A DNA stretch of 6,334 nt from DATDRM01 sp035291705 (GTDB lineage: Bacteria; Chloroflexota; Anaerolineae; Anaerolineales; UBA4823): positions 1-6,334 of the forward strand of contig DATDRM010000228.1 of the NCBI GenBank assembly GCA_035291705.1, written 5' to 3'. The notes under the pieces are model-generated. The model was not told where the DNA came from. It saw nothing but the letters and a program-made list of their open reading frames with translations, and did not search any database. The number at the start of each line of letters is the position of its first letter. The stretch's first letter is position 1. Shown here one piece after another: positions 1 through 6,334 of this stretch. A program made the position numbers and the translations under genes.

Positions 1-1
1 A

Positions 2-727
2 TTGGAGCGGGAAATCCAGCTGGGCTACGAGATCCAGATGAGCATTCTGCCGCAAACCCTACCCCGCCTGGAAGGTTTCGACTTCGGAGCGCGCATCGTA
101 CCGGCCAGGACGGTAGGGGGTGACTTTTTTGATGTCATCAAACTCAACAAGGATAAGGCGGCGATTGTGATCGGCGATGTGGCCGATAAAGGGGTGCCTT
201 CAGCGATTTATATGGCCCGCATTCACGCCCTGATCTACGCCGAATCCACCCACCACACAACACCAGGTGAGGTGCTCCGCTCAGTGAATTACCACTTGAT
301 GAAAATCCACGAGTCCAGCTTGTTCGTCACAGTGCTGTACGGCGTTTTGGATCGCAAGACGGGCGAGTTTGTGTATGCGCGCGCTGGGCATGAGCTGCCC
401 ATCCTCTTTCTCAAGGAGGAGCCGGTTCAACTCCCGCTCTGGAAAGAAGGACAGCTGCTGGGTGTGTTGGAGCGACCGGCCATCGACGAACAGACGCTCA
501 CCATCCCGCCGGGGGGGATGATGCTGCTGTACACCGACGGGATCACGGAGGCGCGCAACCAAGCGGGCGAGTTCTTCGGAATGGAGAGGTTGCTTACAGA
601 ATTAGGCAAACTCAAGAATAAATCCGGCCAGGATGTGTGCGACCGCTTGCTGGCAAGCCTGGCAACCTTTCGTGACAAAGCCCACCAGGAGGATGATGTC
701 ACGCTGGTGGCAGTACACGCGAAATAA
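2..727 (+). CDS. SpoIIE/RsbU-type PP2C serine/threonine phosphatase, 5'-truncated by window edge
   Basis: This is the C-terminal catalytic part of a PP2C-like (SpoIIE/RsbU class) phosphatase. Family members dephosphorylate an anti-anti-sigma (STAS) partner in the cytoplasm, using two metal ions. The frame is already open at the window edge. Its first readable residues (EREIQLGYEIQMSILP) are the typical helix leading into this domain, so the true start and any sensor region (GAF, PAS, HAMP or response-regulator domains are common) lie upstream. Numbering from the codon at position 2, metal-binding and core motifs are present: GGDFFD (D41, D44), GDVADKG (D59, D62), YTDGITEA (D179) and QEDDVTLV (D231, D232). 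The domain therefore looks intact and active. It ends with TAA at 725-727. The next gene starts 73 nt later, so co-transcription is possible but not shown. No STAS or anti-sigma partner lies in the window. Class assignment is secure; the specific partner and signal are unknown. Confidence 0.93.
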   Translation: MEREIQLGYEIQMSILPQTLPRLEGFDFGARIVPARTVGGDFFDVIKLNKDKAAIVIGDVADKGVPSAIYMARIHALIYAESTHHTTPGEVLRSVNYHLMKIHESSLFVTVLYGVLDRKTGEFVYARAGHELPILFLKEEPVQLPLWKEGQLLGVLERPAIDEQTLTIPPGGMMLLYTDGITEARNQAGEFFGMERLLTELGKLKNKSGQDVCDRLLASLATFRDKAHQEDDVTLVAVHAK

Positions 728-743
728 AGGATGGAGGAAGTGA

Positions 744-782
744 GACGAAGGACGACGGACGAATGACGGAACGAGGAACGAG
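744..782. repeat. Imperfect purine-rich heptamer repeats in the intergenic spacer
   Basis: Read from 744 in steps of seven, the sequence is GACGAAG, GACGACG, GACGAAT, GACGGAA. It is followed by an exact tandem duplication of GGAACGA (768-774 and 775-781). The coding strand here is almost only purines and C. The tract fills most of the only intergenic spacer in the window (728-800), between the phosphatase gene and the lipoprotein gene. It may be a slippage-derived spacer or a regulator-binding array. No function can be assigned from sequence alone. Confidence 0.6.
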
Positions 783-790
783 TGTACTCG
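779..790. promoter_or_regulatory. Short perfect inverted repeat before the lipoprotein gene
   Basis: CGAGT-GT-ACTCG is a perfect 5-bp inverted repeat with a 2-nt centre, ending 10 nt before the ATG at 801. It could be a small operator half-site pair. It is too short and its loop too small for a convincing terminator, and no T-run follows. A 5-bp palindrome also arises by chance fairly often, so this is only a candidate site. Confidence 0.25.
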
Positions 791-800
791 AGGGTGGCGT

Positions 801-2810
801 ATGAATATAATTTATCGTTATGGATTGATACTGTTGCTGGTATTCCTGATGGGATGTTCGGACCAATCCACGCCGACCACTCCTGCGCCGGAAGCGACGA
901 GGCTGCCATCCCCTTTTCCGACGCGAGAACCTTCACCCCAGCCAACCGCCGACCGCATCCCGGATGGCCTGGTGCAGAACCCTGTGCCGGCTTCGGCAAC
1001 TGAGACGGCAGCCAGCCTGTTAGCAGCTGAGCATCTGGCCCGCGATGATTATCGCCTGGCGCTGGAGCTGCTGGGGATCACCCCTGCACAGCTCACGCCA
1101 GAGCTGCCGGATTCGAACTATCAAGTGAATGACCGCAGCAATTTTTATATTAACAAGAACCTGGGTGGAGATTACCAGTTGATCCCGGCGCGCTTGCGGT
1201 ACATCAGCGATAATGCCGCCTGGTGGGCGAGCGTGACGAACCGGGTGAAAGACGAGGAAATTATCGCCGGCGCCCAGCGCTTCGAGGAACTTGTCTTGCC
1301 GATCGAACGGTTGATCTTCGGCAAGGAGTGGTCGCCCGGGATCGACAACGACCGGCGGGTTCATTTCCTGCTGATCGAAGAACCTAGCTGGGGAGGCTAC
1401 TTTGGCTATTTCAGCAACATCAACGAATACCCGACCATCTTGCAGCCTTTCTCCAACCAGCGCGAGATGTTGGTGATCAATACCGGCGGCGTCAGGCTCG
1501 ACTCGGAGGCCTTTGCCGGTGAGCTGGCCCACGAATACCAGCACTTAATTCACTGGAACAACGACGCTAACGAAGACCACTGGCTCAACGAAGCCATGGG
1601 TGAACTGGCTACTTTCCTAACCGGAGCACCGGAAGCGAGCAGCGCACTTGGCGAGACGAACGCCGAATTGTTTGCCCTCAACCCGGATATCCAGCTCACT
1701 CACCGGCCGGAGCTGCGCTATGGAGAGACCGACAAATCCACCTTTATGCACTATGCGGCCGAGAAGTTGTTCGCCATCTACCTGTTAGAGCAATTCGAGC
1801 CGGAGTTTATCAAGGCCCTGGTGCACAACCCGCAGCCCGGAATGATTAGCATCCAAGATGAACTTGACAAACTTCCTGATAAGCCGCGTTTCGACGATAT
1901 CTATGCAAACTGGTTGCTGGCCAACCTGCTCAACCAACCCAATCTGGCCGAAGGTCAGTTTGGATACAAGGAAGCCAAACCGGTGCTCCCGGCGCGAGAG
2001 GTAATCCAGAGCTTTAACGACGAACCGGTTGCCAACCGCTTACCGCCTTACGGGGCACGCTATTATGAAATCCGCTCAGATGATACGGTAAAAGTCAGCT
2101 TCAACGGGTCGACGCTGGCGCGCCTGACCCCGGCGGATCCAGCCGGCGGCCAGTATGCCTGGTACTCCAACCGCGGCGATGAAAGCGAGTTCACCCTGAC
2201 GCGCCCCTTCGACCTGACGGGACTGCAAAGCGCCACACTCAACTTCAAAGCCTGGTACGAATTGGAAGAGTTCTACGATTTCGCCTACGTCGAGGTCTCG
2301 ACCGATGGCGGAAAAACCTGGGAAGTGCTGAAGACCGCCAATGGCACCGACCAGGACCCCTTCGACCGTTCGTTTGGCGTGGGATACACCGGGACGACCC
2401 TGGAGTGGGTTTCCGAATCGCTGGACCTGAGCTCATACGCCGACCAGGAGATCCTGGTTCGTTTCTCCGTGCTCACCGACTTCACCACCAATCGTGACGG
2501 GTTCCAGGTAGACGAAATCCGGATCCCTGAATTGGGTTATTTCGATGGCGCTGAAGATGACCAGGGTGGATGGGAAGCACGCGGTTTCATCCGCAGCACC
2601 AACCTGGTGCCGGTGAACTGGGTCGTCTGGCTGATCAGGCTCAGCATCCCGACCCAGGTTGAGCGGATCGAGGTCGGGACGGAGCAAAGCGCGACATTCG
2701 AAATCGCCGGTTTTGGGAAAGACTTCCCCTTTGCGGCGATCGTCCTCTCTCCCTCTGCACCCGTGACGACCAGCGAGGTGAAATATGAGCTTGTATTCCA
2801 ACATCCTTGA
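801..2810 (+). CDS. Secreted lipoprotein zinc metallopeptidase (HEXXH gluzincin-like, immune-inhibitor-A-like C-terminus)
   Basis: This predicted 669-residue exported protease is anchored to the outer face of the membrane as a lipoprotein. Residues 1-19 form a short signal peptide with a lipobox (L16-M17-G18-C19). A Pro/Thr/Ser-rich linker follows to about residue 50. The catalytic site is HEYQH at 244-248 (zinc ligands H244 and H248, catalytic E245). W261-L-N-E-A-M follows, with E264 the likely third ligand. The HE(F/Y)QH...WLNE pattern resembles M30/hyicolysin-like gluzincins. From about residue 430 a beta-rich region resembles the C-terminal domains of immune-inhibitor-A (M6) peptidases: it has VEVSTDGGKTWEVL, a region ending in DGFQVDEIRI, and a GGWEARGF segment (589-596). 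The start is fixed: the frame has a TGA at 741-743 and no ATG, GTG or TTG before 801. A purine-rich GAGGGTGG (790-797) precedes it. The end overlaps the next gene by 26 nt, suggesting translational coupling. The substrate is unknown. Protease class is well supported; the exact MEROPS family is not. Confidence 0.9.
   Translation: MNIIYRYGLILLLVFLMGCSDQSTPTTPAPEATRLPSPFPTREPSPQPTADRIPDGLVQNPVPASATETAASLLAAEHLARDDYRLALELLGITPAQLTPELPDSNYQVNDRSNFYINKNLGGDYQLIPARLRYISDNAAWWASVTNRVKDEEIIAGAQRFEELVLPIERLIFGKEWSPGIDNDRRVHFLLIEEPSWGGYFGYFSNINEYPTILQPFSNQREMLVINTGGVRLDSEAFAGELAHEYQHLIHWNNDANEDHWLNEAMGELATFLTGAPEASSALGETNAELFALNPDIQLTHRPELRYGETDKSTFMHYAAEKLFAIYLLEQFEPEFIKALVHNPQPGMISIQDELDKLPDKPRFDDIYANWLLANLLNQPNLAEGQFGYKEAKPVLPAREVIQSFNDEPVANRLPPYGARYYEIRSDDTVKVSFNGSTLARLTPADPAGGQYAWYSNRGDESEFTLTRPFDLTGLQSATLNFKAWYELEEFYDFAYVEVSTDGGKTWEVLKTANGTDQDPFDRSFGVGYTGTTLEWVSESLDLSSYADQEILVRFSVLTDFTTNRDGFQVDEIRIPELGYFDGAEDDQGGWEARGFIRSTNLVPVNWVVWLIRLSIPTQVERIEVGTEQSATFEIAGFGKDFPFAAIVLSPSAPVTTSEVKYELVFQHP
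2775..2780 (+). promoter_or_regulatory. Ribosome binding site for the Crp/Fnr gene, inside the upstream coding region
   Basis: GAGGTG followed by a 4-nt AAAT spacer precedes ATG 2785. It lies within the last codons of the lipoprotein gene, before that gene's TGA at 2808-2810. This site decides the start of the regulator. The next in-frame ATG (2947) falls inside the cyclic-nucleotide-binding fold and would truncate it. Confidence 0.75.
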
Positions 2811-3510
2811 CCAACCACAAGGCGTGGAGAACTTTCTGCAAGGCTTGCCTCTGTTCGCCAGGCTCGATCGGGAGGGTCTGGAACAGATTGCAGCGCATAT
2901 TCACAGGCGCTCCTTCGCGCCTGGCGTGACCCTGTTCCACCAGGATATGCCTGGGAGCATGCTTTATATCATCGAGCAAGGATACGTGCGGGTGTTCAGC
3001 ATCGGACGCACCGGACAGGAACTGACCTTGAATATTTGCGGGCCTGGAGAGATCTTCGGCGAGCTCTCGATCCTGGACAACCAATACCACTCAGCAACCG
3101 CCATCACGCTGTCCCAGACCGTCGTCCAGCTGCTCGCAAAAACCGAGTTGGATCGATTCATGGAGCGCTACCCACAGATCGAAAGAGCGATTATCCAGCT
3201 GCTGGTGGCCCGGCTGCGAACGACAACCCGGCACACGGAAGCCATGACTTTCCAGGACGTGCAGGGACGTCTGGCATGCGAAATCCTCAACCTGGGAGAA
3301 AAGCATGGGCAGCTAAACGGCAATGCGATCAAGGTCGACATCCCACTTACTCAAGGAGACCTGGCAACAATGGTGGGAGCGACGCGGGAAAGTGTGAACA
3401 AGGCCTTATCGGCTTTGCGAGCGCAGAACCTGGTAGATATTGACAATTCATCTCTTACGGTATTGAACCCATCAGGATTGCGACGGATGATACAGGAACG
3501 GGGACGTTAA
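2785..3510 (+). CDS. Crp/Fnr-family transcriptional regulator
   Basis: This 241-residue cytoplasmic DNA-binding regulator has the usual length for the family. Residues about 14-130 form the cNMP-type beta-roll sensor (LPLF at the start, then YIIEQGYVRVF and GPGEIFGELSIL). Residues about 130-165 are the dimerisation helix, and about 170-235 the Crp-type winged helix-turn-helix (LTQGDLATMVGATRESVNKAL). In the recognition helix, R201, E202 and K206 align with CRP R180, E181 and R185, so a CRP-like TGTGA half-site is plausible. The phosphate-binding cassette keeps FGE (E93), but the position of the cAMP-binding Arg reads QYHSATA, with no Arg. It may therefore sense another ligand or none. There is no N-terminal cysteine cluster of the FNR iron-sulfur type. 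The gene overlaps the upstream protease gene by 26 nt and abuts the downstream membrane-protease gene with TAA immediately followed by ATG. It probably regulates its own operon, which is inference. Confidence 0.93.
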   Translation: MSLYSNILDQPQGVENFLQGLPLFARLDREGLEQIAAHIHRRSFAPGVTLFHQDMPGSMLYIIEQGYVRVFSIGRTGQELTLNICGPGEIFGELSILDNQYHSATAITLSQTVVQLLAKTELDRFMERYPQIERAIIQLLVARLRTTTRHTEAMTFQDVQGRLACEILNLGEKHGQLNGNAIKVDIPLTQGDLATMVGATRESVNKALSALRAQNLVDIDNSSLTVLNPSGLRRMIQERGR

Positions 3511-6334
3511 ATGACGCCAGAATGGGTAACAGCTTTAACGATGCGCCTGGAAACAGACCAAGACGGCGACTCTTCCGAGGACATCTGGCAGGCAACCCAA
3601 AAGCAGTTGCAGATCGCTGAATACCGGCCGCACAAAAACCCACATGTGATCGAGCGCAAGCTCGAGGACCGCAAAGGGCCATATTTTGTGCTCAAGAACA
3701 CAGAGGAGAAAACCTACCTGCGCCTGTCCTCTGCTGAGCATGACCTCTGGGAACGCATGGACGGAAAAAGCAGCGTGCAGGAGTTGATCGTCGAGCACTT
3801 CATGGCAACCGGTGCTTTTGCTCATACCCTGGTCGTCCGCCTGGTCGATCAGTTGTATAAACATAGCATGCTGGCCGAATCACCGATGGCAGTTTGGAGC
3901 CAGGTGGAGACGGCCCTACAGCGACGGTCCTGGCTTTACCGGCTGAGCGCCCCAGCCCGCTTCTTGCTTACCCGGCCCTTCAGTTTCAAGGGGATAGACA
4001 GGTTTGTTGGCGCCGTGTACCGTTACGGGGGTTGGTTGAGTTTCACACGGCTCGCTCAAGCGATCTTCCTGGCCCTCAGCATCCTGGGACTGGTGGCTTT
4101 TTTCGAGATCCTGCGGGATGCCAGATATGCATTCATTGGGGACAATGTCGTAATCGGGCTGGCATCGATCTGGTTGGCAGCCATCCTGCCAGTGCTCATC
4201 CATGAGATGGGACACGCGTTGACTGTGAAACATTACGGGCGGGAGGTTCCCAAGGGAGGGGTGATGCTGTACTTTGGCATGCCAGCCGCCTTTGTAGAAA
4301 CCACGGATATCTGGATGGAACCCAGGCGGGCGCGGTTGGCGGTCACCTGGAATGGCCCTTACACAGGGCTGATCCTGGGCGGCGCAGCGGCGATCTTCAT
4401 GTGGGCCGTCCCCTCCGCGCCGATCAATCCGATGCTGTTCAAGATGGCCGGATTTGCGTACCTGACCGTGTTCTTTAACGTTAACCCCTTGCTCAAATTC
4501 GACGGGTATTACCTGCTCTCCGATGCAATCGACATCCCGGGGTTGCGTGAGAAATCAATGACCTTCATCCGGGATAGGTTGTTAGATAAACTCCTGCACA
4601 GGAAGAAATTCACGCGGGATGAGGTCATTTACACGGTATTCGGGCTACTGGCTGCAGTGTGGACCATCTATGGTTTATACTTCGCCATCTTCTATTGGAA
4701 AAGTCGATTGCAGTCTGGATTGGAAGTCATCTTGGGAAGCGGTTATTCCCCTGTGACGCGCTTCTTCAGCCTGCTGCTGCTGGCAGCGGTGCTGTCATTG
4801 GGATTCTTGATCGCCCTGAAGTTGTTCCAACTGGGGAAGATGCTGGTCATCCGGTTTGGCAGATCAGGCGAGTTACAGCGGCACTACCGTCTGGCCTTGA
4901 TCGGCGGGGGATTGGCACTGGTGCTTGGAGCTGGCCTGCCCCTGGCTTTTCCCGGGTATGCACTCGCCCTGACGACTCTAGGGGGAGGAGCGGCTGGATT
5001 ATTTGCAGCCTATAAAGTATACGTTTTCAACCAGCCATATCGCGGATCACCGCGCGGCCTGGCCCACCTGGCAGTGGCGGTTACCCTGTGCCTGGCAGGG
5101 CTGGCTCAACTTTCGCGATTGGTATTCCCTGGAGCGGCAGTCGTCTTTTGGTTGCAATGGGCAGCGATGCTGGTCCTGGCAGTGGGAGGCTTGCTGCTGG
5201 CCTGGCCGCCAACCAAACGATTGAACATTCCCGTGTCCGGATTGGGTATTGCAGCGATCAGTGCAGTGTTCGTGGTGTTCAATTGGTCTGGCAGTTTGCA
5301 GCTGGCTGACCCGCGCCTATGGATCATCTCAATCCTGGTCCTATCAGGGGTCTGGAGTCTCGGCAGCCTGCTGGGCAGCGCCCGCCTCCCGGCAGGAGTC
5401 CTGCTCGGCGGGGGGAGTATCGCTATTGGCCTTGCATGGTTCTATCCGTTCTCCTGGATTGACTTGGGGTTCACCGGGACGCTGCTGCTCACGGCAGGGA
5501 CCTTACACCTGGTCTACTCCCGCCTGCCGAAATTATCCTCCTATGCCAACTTAACCCGCGTTTCCAGCCACACGCGGCAAGCGATCGGCGATGGGGTCGC
5601 GATCCTGGTGCGGCGGATCATTACCCAGGTTTTCTTCGAATCTGGTTGGAGGGGCGTCAAGCAGTTGGGCAAGGAATTCAGCCAGACAATGCGCAAGCAA
5701 GGGTTGAAGATGTCGATCGTCGGGAACCAATTCCAGGACGAGGAGCTCTCCCAACGCACCGCCGATGAGCTGACGGAGGTCTATGGCCTGGCGTTCGACG
5801 AGCTGCACCAACTGGTGCACACCGAATTAGGCGATGAGATGGGTCACCTGGTTTTTGGGTATGGATTGGACCTTTTACCCTGGCAAACGCGCGAGCTGAT
5901 CGCCGAGTTGATCCTCAGCCGGCGTGAATGGAGCTTGAGATTGAGCAAGGAGGTGGCTGATTCAAAACAAATGCGGCGCAATCTGTTGAAGCGGGTGCAG
6001 CTCTTCCACGATAGCAGCGCGGAGGAGCTGGACCGGCTGGCAGACTCGCTCTCGGCAGAACGATACGCGGTAGGCGAACTCATTCTGCGTCAGGGCGACT
6101 CAGGAGACAAGTTCTATATTATCGAACGCGGGAACGCCTCCATTTGGCAATCCAGTCCGGATGGCGAGGAGAAGCAAGTAGACAAGCTGGGACCCGGGCA
6201 GTATTTCGGTGAACTGGCGTTGATCTCCAACGCACCGCGCAACGCCACTGTCCGGGCAGTGACACCTCTTGCCTTGCTCAGTCTGCACCAGGAAGAGTTC
6301 GACCAGCTGGTGCGACAATACGTCGCCCTGGATA
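3511..6334 (+). CDS. PqqD-like / M50 membrane metallopeptidase / cyclic-nucleotide-binding domain fusion, 3'-truncated by window edge
   Basis: The frame is open for 941 codons to the window end with no stop. The start is ATG 3511, directly after the regulator's TAA, with GGGGA at 3500-3504 as a possible ribosome site. Residues 57-122 resemble a PqqD-like winged fold (TYLRLSSAEHDLWERMDG, then VVRLVDQLYKHSML). The M50 core lies at about 180-400. HEMGH is at 231-235 (zinc H231 and H235, catalytic E232), and NPLLKFDGYY supplies D331 as third ligand, as in site-2-protease-like peptide zinc metallopeptidases. I count about 14 hydrophobic segments between 181 and 669, well beyond the usual M50 core; an even number would put both soluble ends in the cytoplasm. 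Residues 671-823 are soluble, mostly helical and unrecognised. A cyclic-nucleotide-binding domain runs from about 824 to the edge (LILRQGDSGDKFYIIERG at 857-874, FGELALISNAPR at 899-910). E901 and R910 of the phosphate-binding cassette are conserved. It may be a nucleotide-gated intramembrane protease or peptide processor; the substrate is unknown. The C-terminal end is missing. Confidence 0.9.
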   Translation, partial: MTPEWVTALTMRLETDQDGDSSEDIWQATQKQLQIAEYRPHKNPHVIERKLEDRKGPYFVLKNTEEKTYLRLSSAEHDLWERMDGKSSVQELIVEHFMATGAFAHTLVVRLVDQLYKHSMLAESPMAVWSQVETALQRRSWLYRLSAPARFLLTRPFSFKGIDRFVGAVYRYGGWLSFTRLAQAIFLALSILGLVAFFEILRDARYAFIGDNVVIGLASIWLAAILPVLIHEMGHALTVKHYGREVPKGGVMLYFGMPAAFVETTDIWMEPRRARLAVTWNGPYTGLILGGAAAIFMWAVPSAPINPMLFKMAGFAYLTVFFNVNPLLKFDGYYLLSDAIDIPGLREKSMTFIRDRLLDKLLHRKKFTRDEVIYTVFGLLAAVWTIYGLYFAIFYWKSRLQSGLEVILGSGYSPVTRFFSLLLLAAVLSLGFLIALKLFQLGKMLVIRFGRSGELQRHYRLALIGGGLALVLGAGLPLAFPGYALALTTLGGGAAGLFAAYKVYVFNQPYRGSPRGLAHLAVAVTLCLAGLAQLSRLVFPGAAVVFWLQWAAMLVLAVGGLLLAWPPTKRLNIPVSGLGIAAISAVFVVFNWSGSLQLADPRLWIISILVLSGVWSLGSLLGSARLPAGVLLGGGSIAIGLAWFYPFSWIDLGFTGTLLLTAGTLHLVYSRLPKLSSYANLTRVSSHTRQAIGDGVAILVRRIITQVFFESGWRGVKQLGKEFSQTMRKQGLKMSIVGNQFQDEELSQRTADELTEVYGLAFDELHQLVHTELGDEMGHLVFGYGLDLLPWQTRELIAELILSRREWSLRLSKEVADSKQMRRNLLKRVQLFHDSSAEELDRLADSLSAERYAVGELILRQGDSGDKFYIIERGNASIWQSSPDGEEKQVDKLGPGQYFGELALISNAPRNATVRAVTPLALLSLHQEEFDQLVRQYVALD

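Noticed and set aside
511..517. Run of seven G within the phosphatase gene, a possible slippage tract
   Set aside because: It encodes the conserved PPGG before the YTDG motif and is short for phase variation; the frame stays intact.
806..811. Perfect TATAAT hexamer just inside the lipoprotein gene
   Set aside because: It lies in AT-rich signal-peptide codons, lacks a good -35 match at normal spacing, and would start transcription inside the coding region.
427..999. Reverse-strand open frame of 190 codons across the phosphatase end and the lipoprotein start
   Set aside because: It lies antisense to two well-supported genes and its translation has no recognisable domain; Ser/Pro-rich content is typical of a shadow frame in GC-rich DNA.
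782..1003. Short + strand frame starting just before the lipoprotein ATG
   Set aside because: It is out of frame with the lipoprotein, lacks any domain, and competes with a frame that has a clear lipobox signal peptide.
1020..1544. Reverse-strand open frame of 174 codons inside the lipoprotein gene
   Set aside because: It is fully antisense to the metallopeptidase coding region, including part of the active-site region; no family motif was seen.
3535..4233. Several reverse- and forward-strand frames of about 100 codons across 3535-4233
   Set aside because: They overlap the continuous PqqD-M50 frame, whose translation carries recognisable motifs; these are shadows.
5836..5850. Second EMGH string (residues 776-779 of the membrane protease)
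   Set aside because: It reads GDEMGH, so the first His of HEXXH is missing, and it sits in the soluble region; chance similarity to the true HEMGH at 231-235.

Overview
The window looks like a bacterial chromosome segment of moderately high GC. All convincing coding sequence is on the + strand. My best guess at the source is Chloroflexota (Anaerolineae-like). The reasons are a secreted lipoprotein with a Pro/Thr/Ser-rich linker behind its lipobox, a partner-switching-type PP2C phosphatase, a non-classical Crp/Fnr regulator, and a very large membrane protein carrying a cyclic-nucleotide domain. This assignment rests on gene style, not on a marker gene, so it is tentative.

Layout. Positions 2-727 hold the C-terminal part of a SpoIIE/RsbU-type PP2C serine/threonine phosphatase whose start lies before the window. 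A 73-bp spacer (728-800) follows, containing an imperfect purine-rich heptamer repeat and a short inverted repeat. Positions 801-2810 encode a lipoprotein zinc metallopeptidase with HEYQH and a downstream Asn-Glu-Ala motif, plus a C-terminal region resembling that of immune-inhibitor-A-type peptidases. Positions 2785-3510 encode a Crp/Fnr-family transcription factor that overlaps the lipoprotein gene by 26 nt. Directly after its stop, with no intervening base and in the same frame, a very long open frame runs from 3511 to the end of the window (941 codons, no stop).

That last gene is the main point of interest. It encodes a PqqD-like N-terminal domain, an M50 (site-2-protease-like) membrane metallopeptidase core with HEMGH and NPLLKFDGYY motifs, a large extra block of membrane segments, an unrecognised soluble region, and a C-terminal cyclic-nucleotide-binding domain whose phosphate-binding cassette keeps the expected Glu and Arg.

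The last three genes are packed as one operon. A working model, which is inference only, is a signalling and proteolysis module. In it an extracytoplasmic zinc protease, an intramembrane protease under possible cyclic-nucleotide control, and a Crp-like regulator act together. The phosphatase upstream may or may not share the transcript. No RNA genes, CRISPR arrays, insertion sequences, attachment sites or clear terminators were seen.
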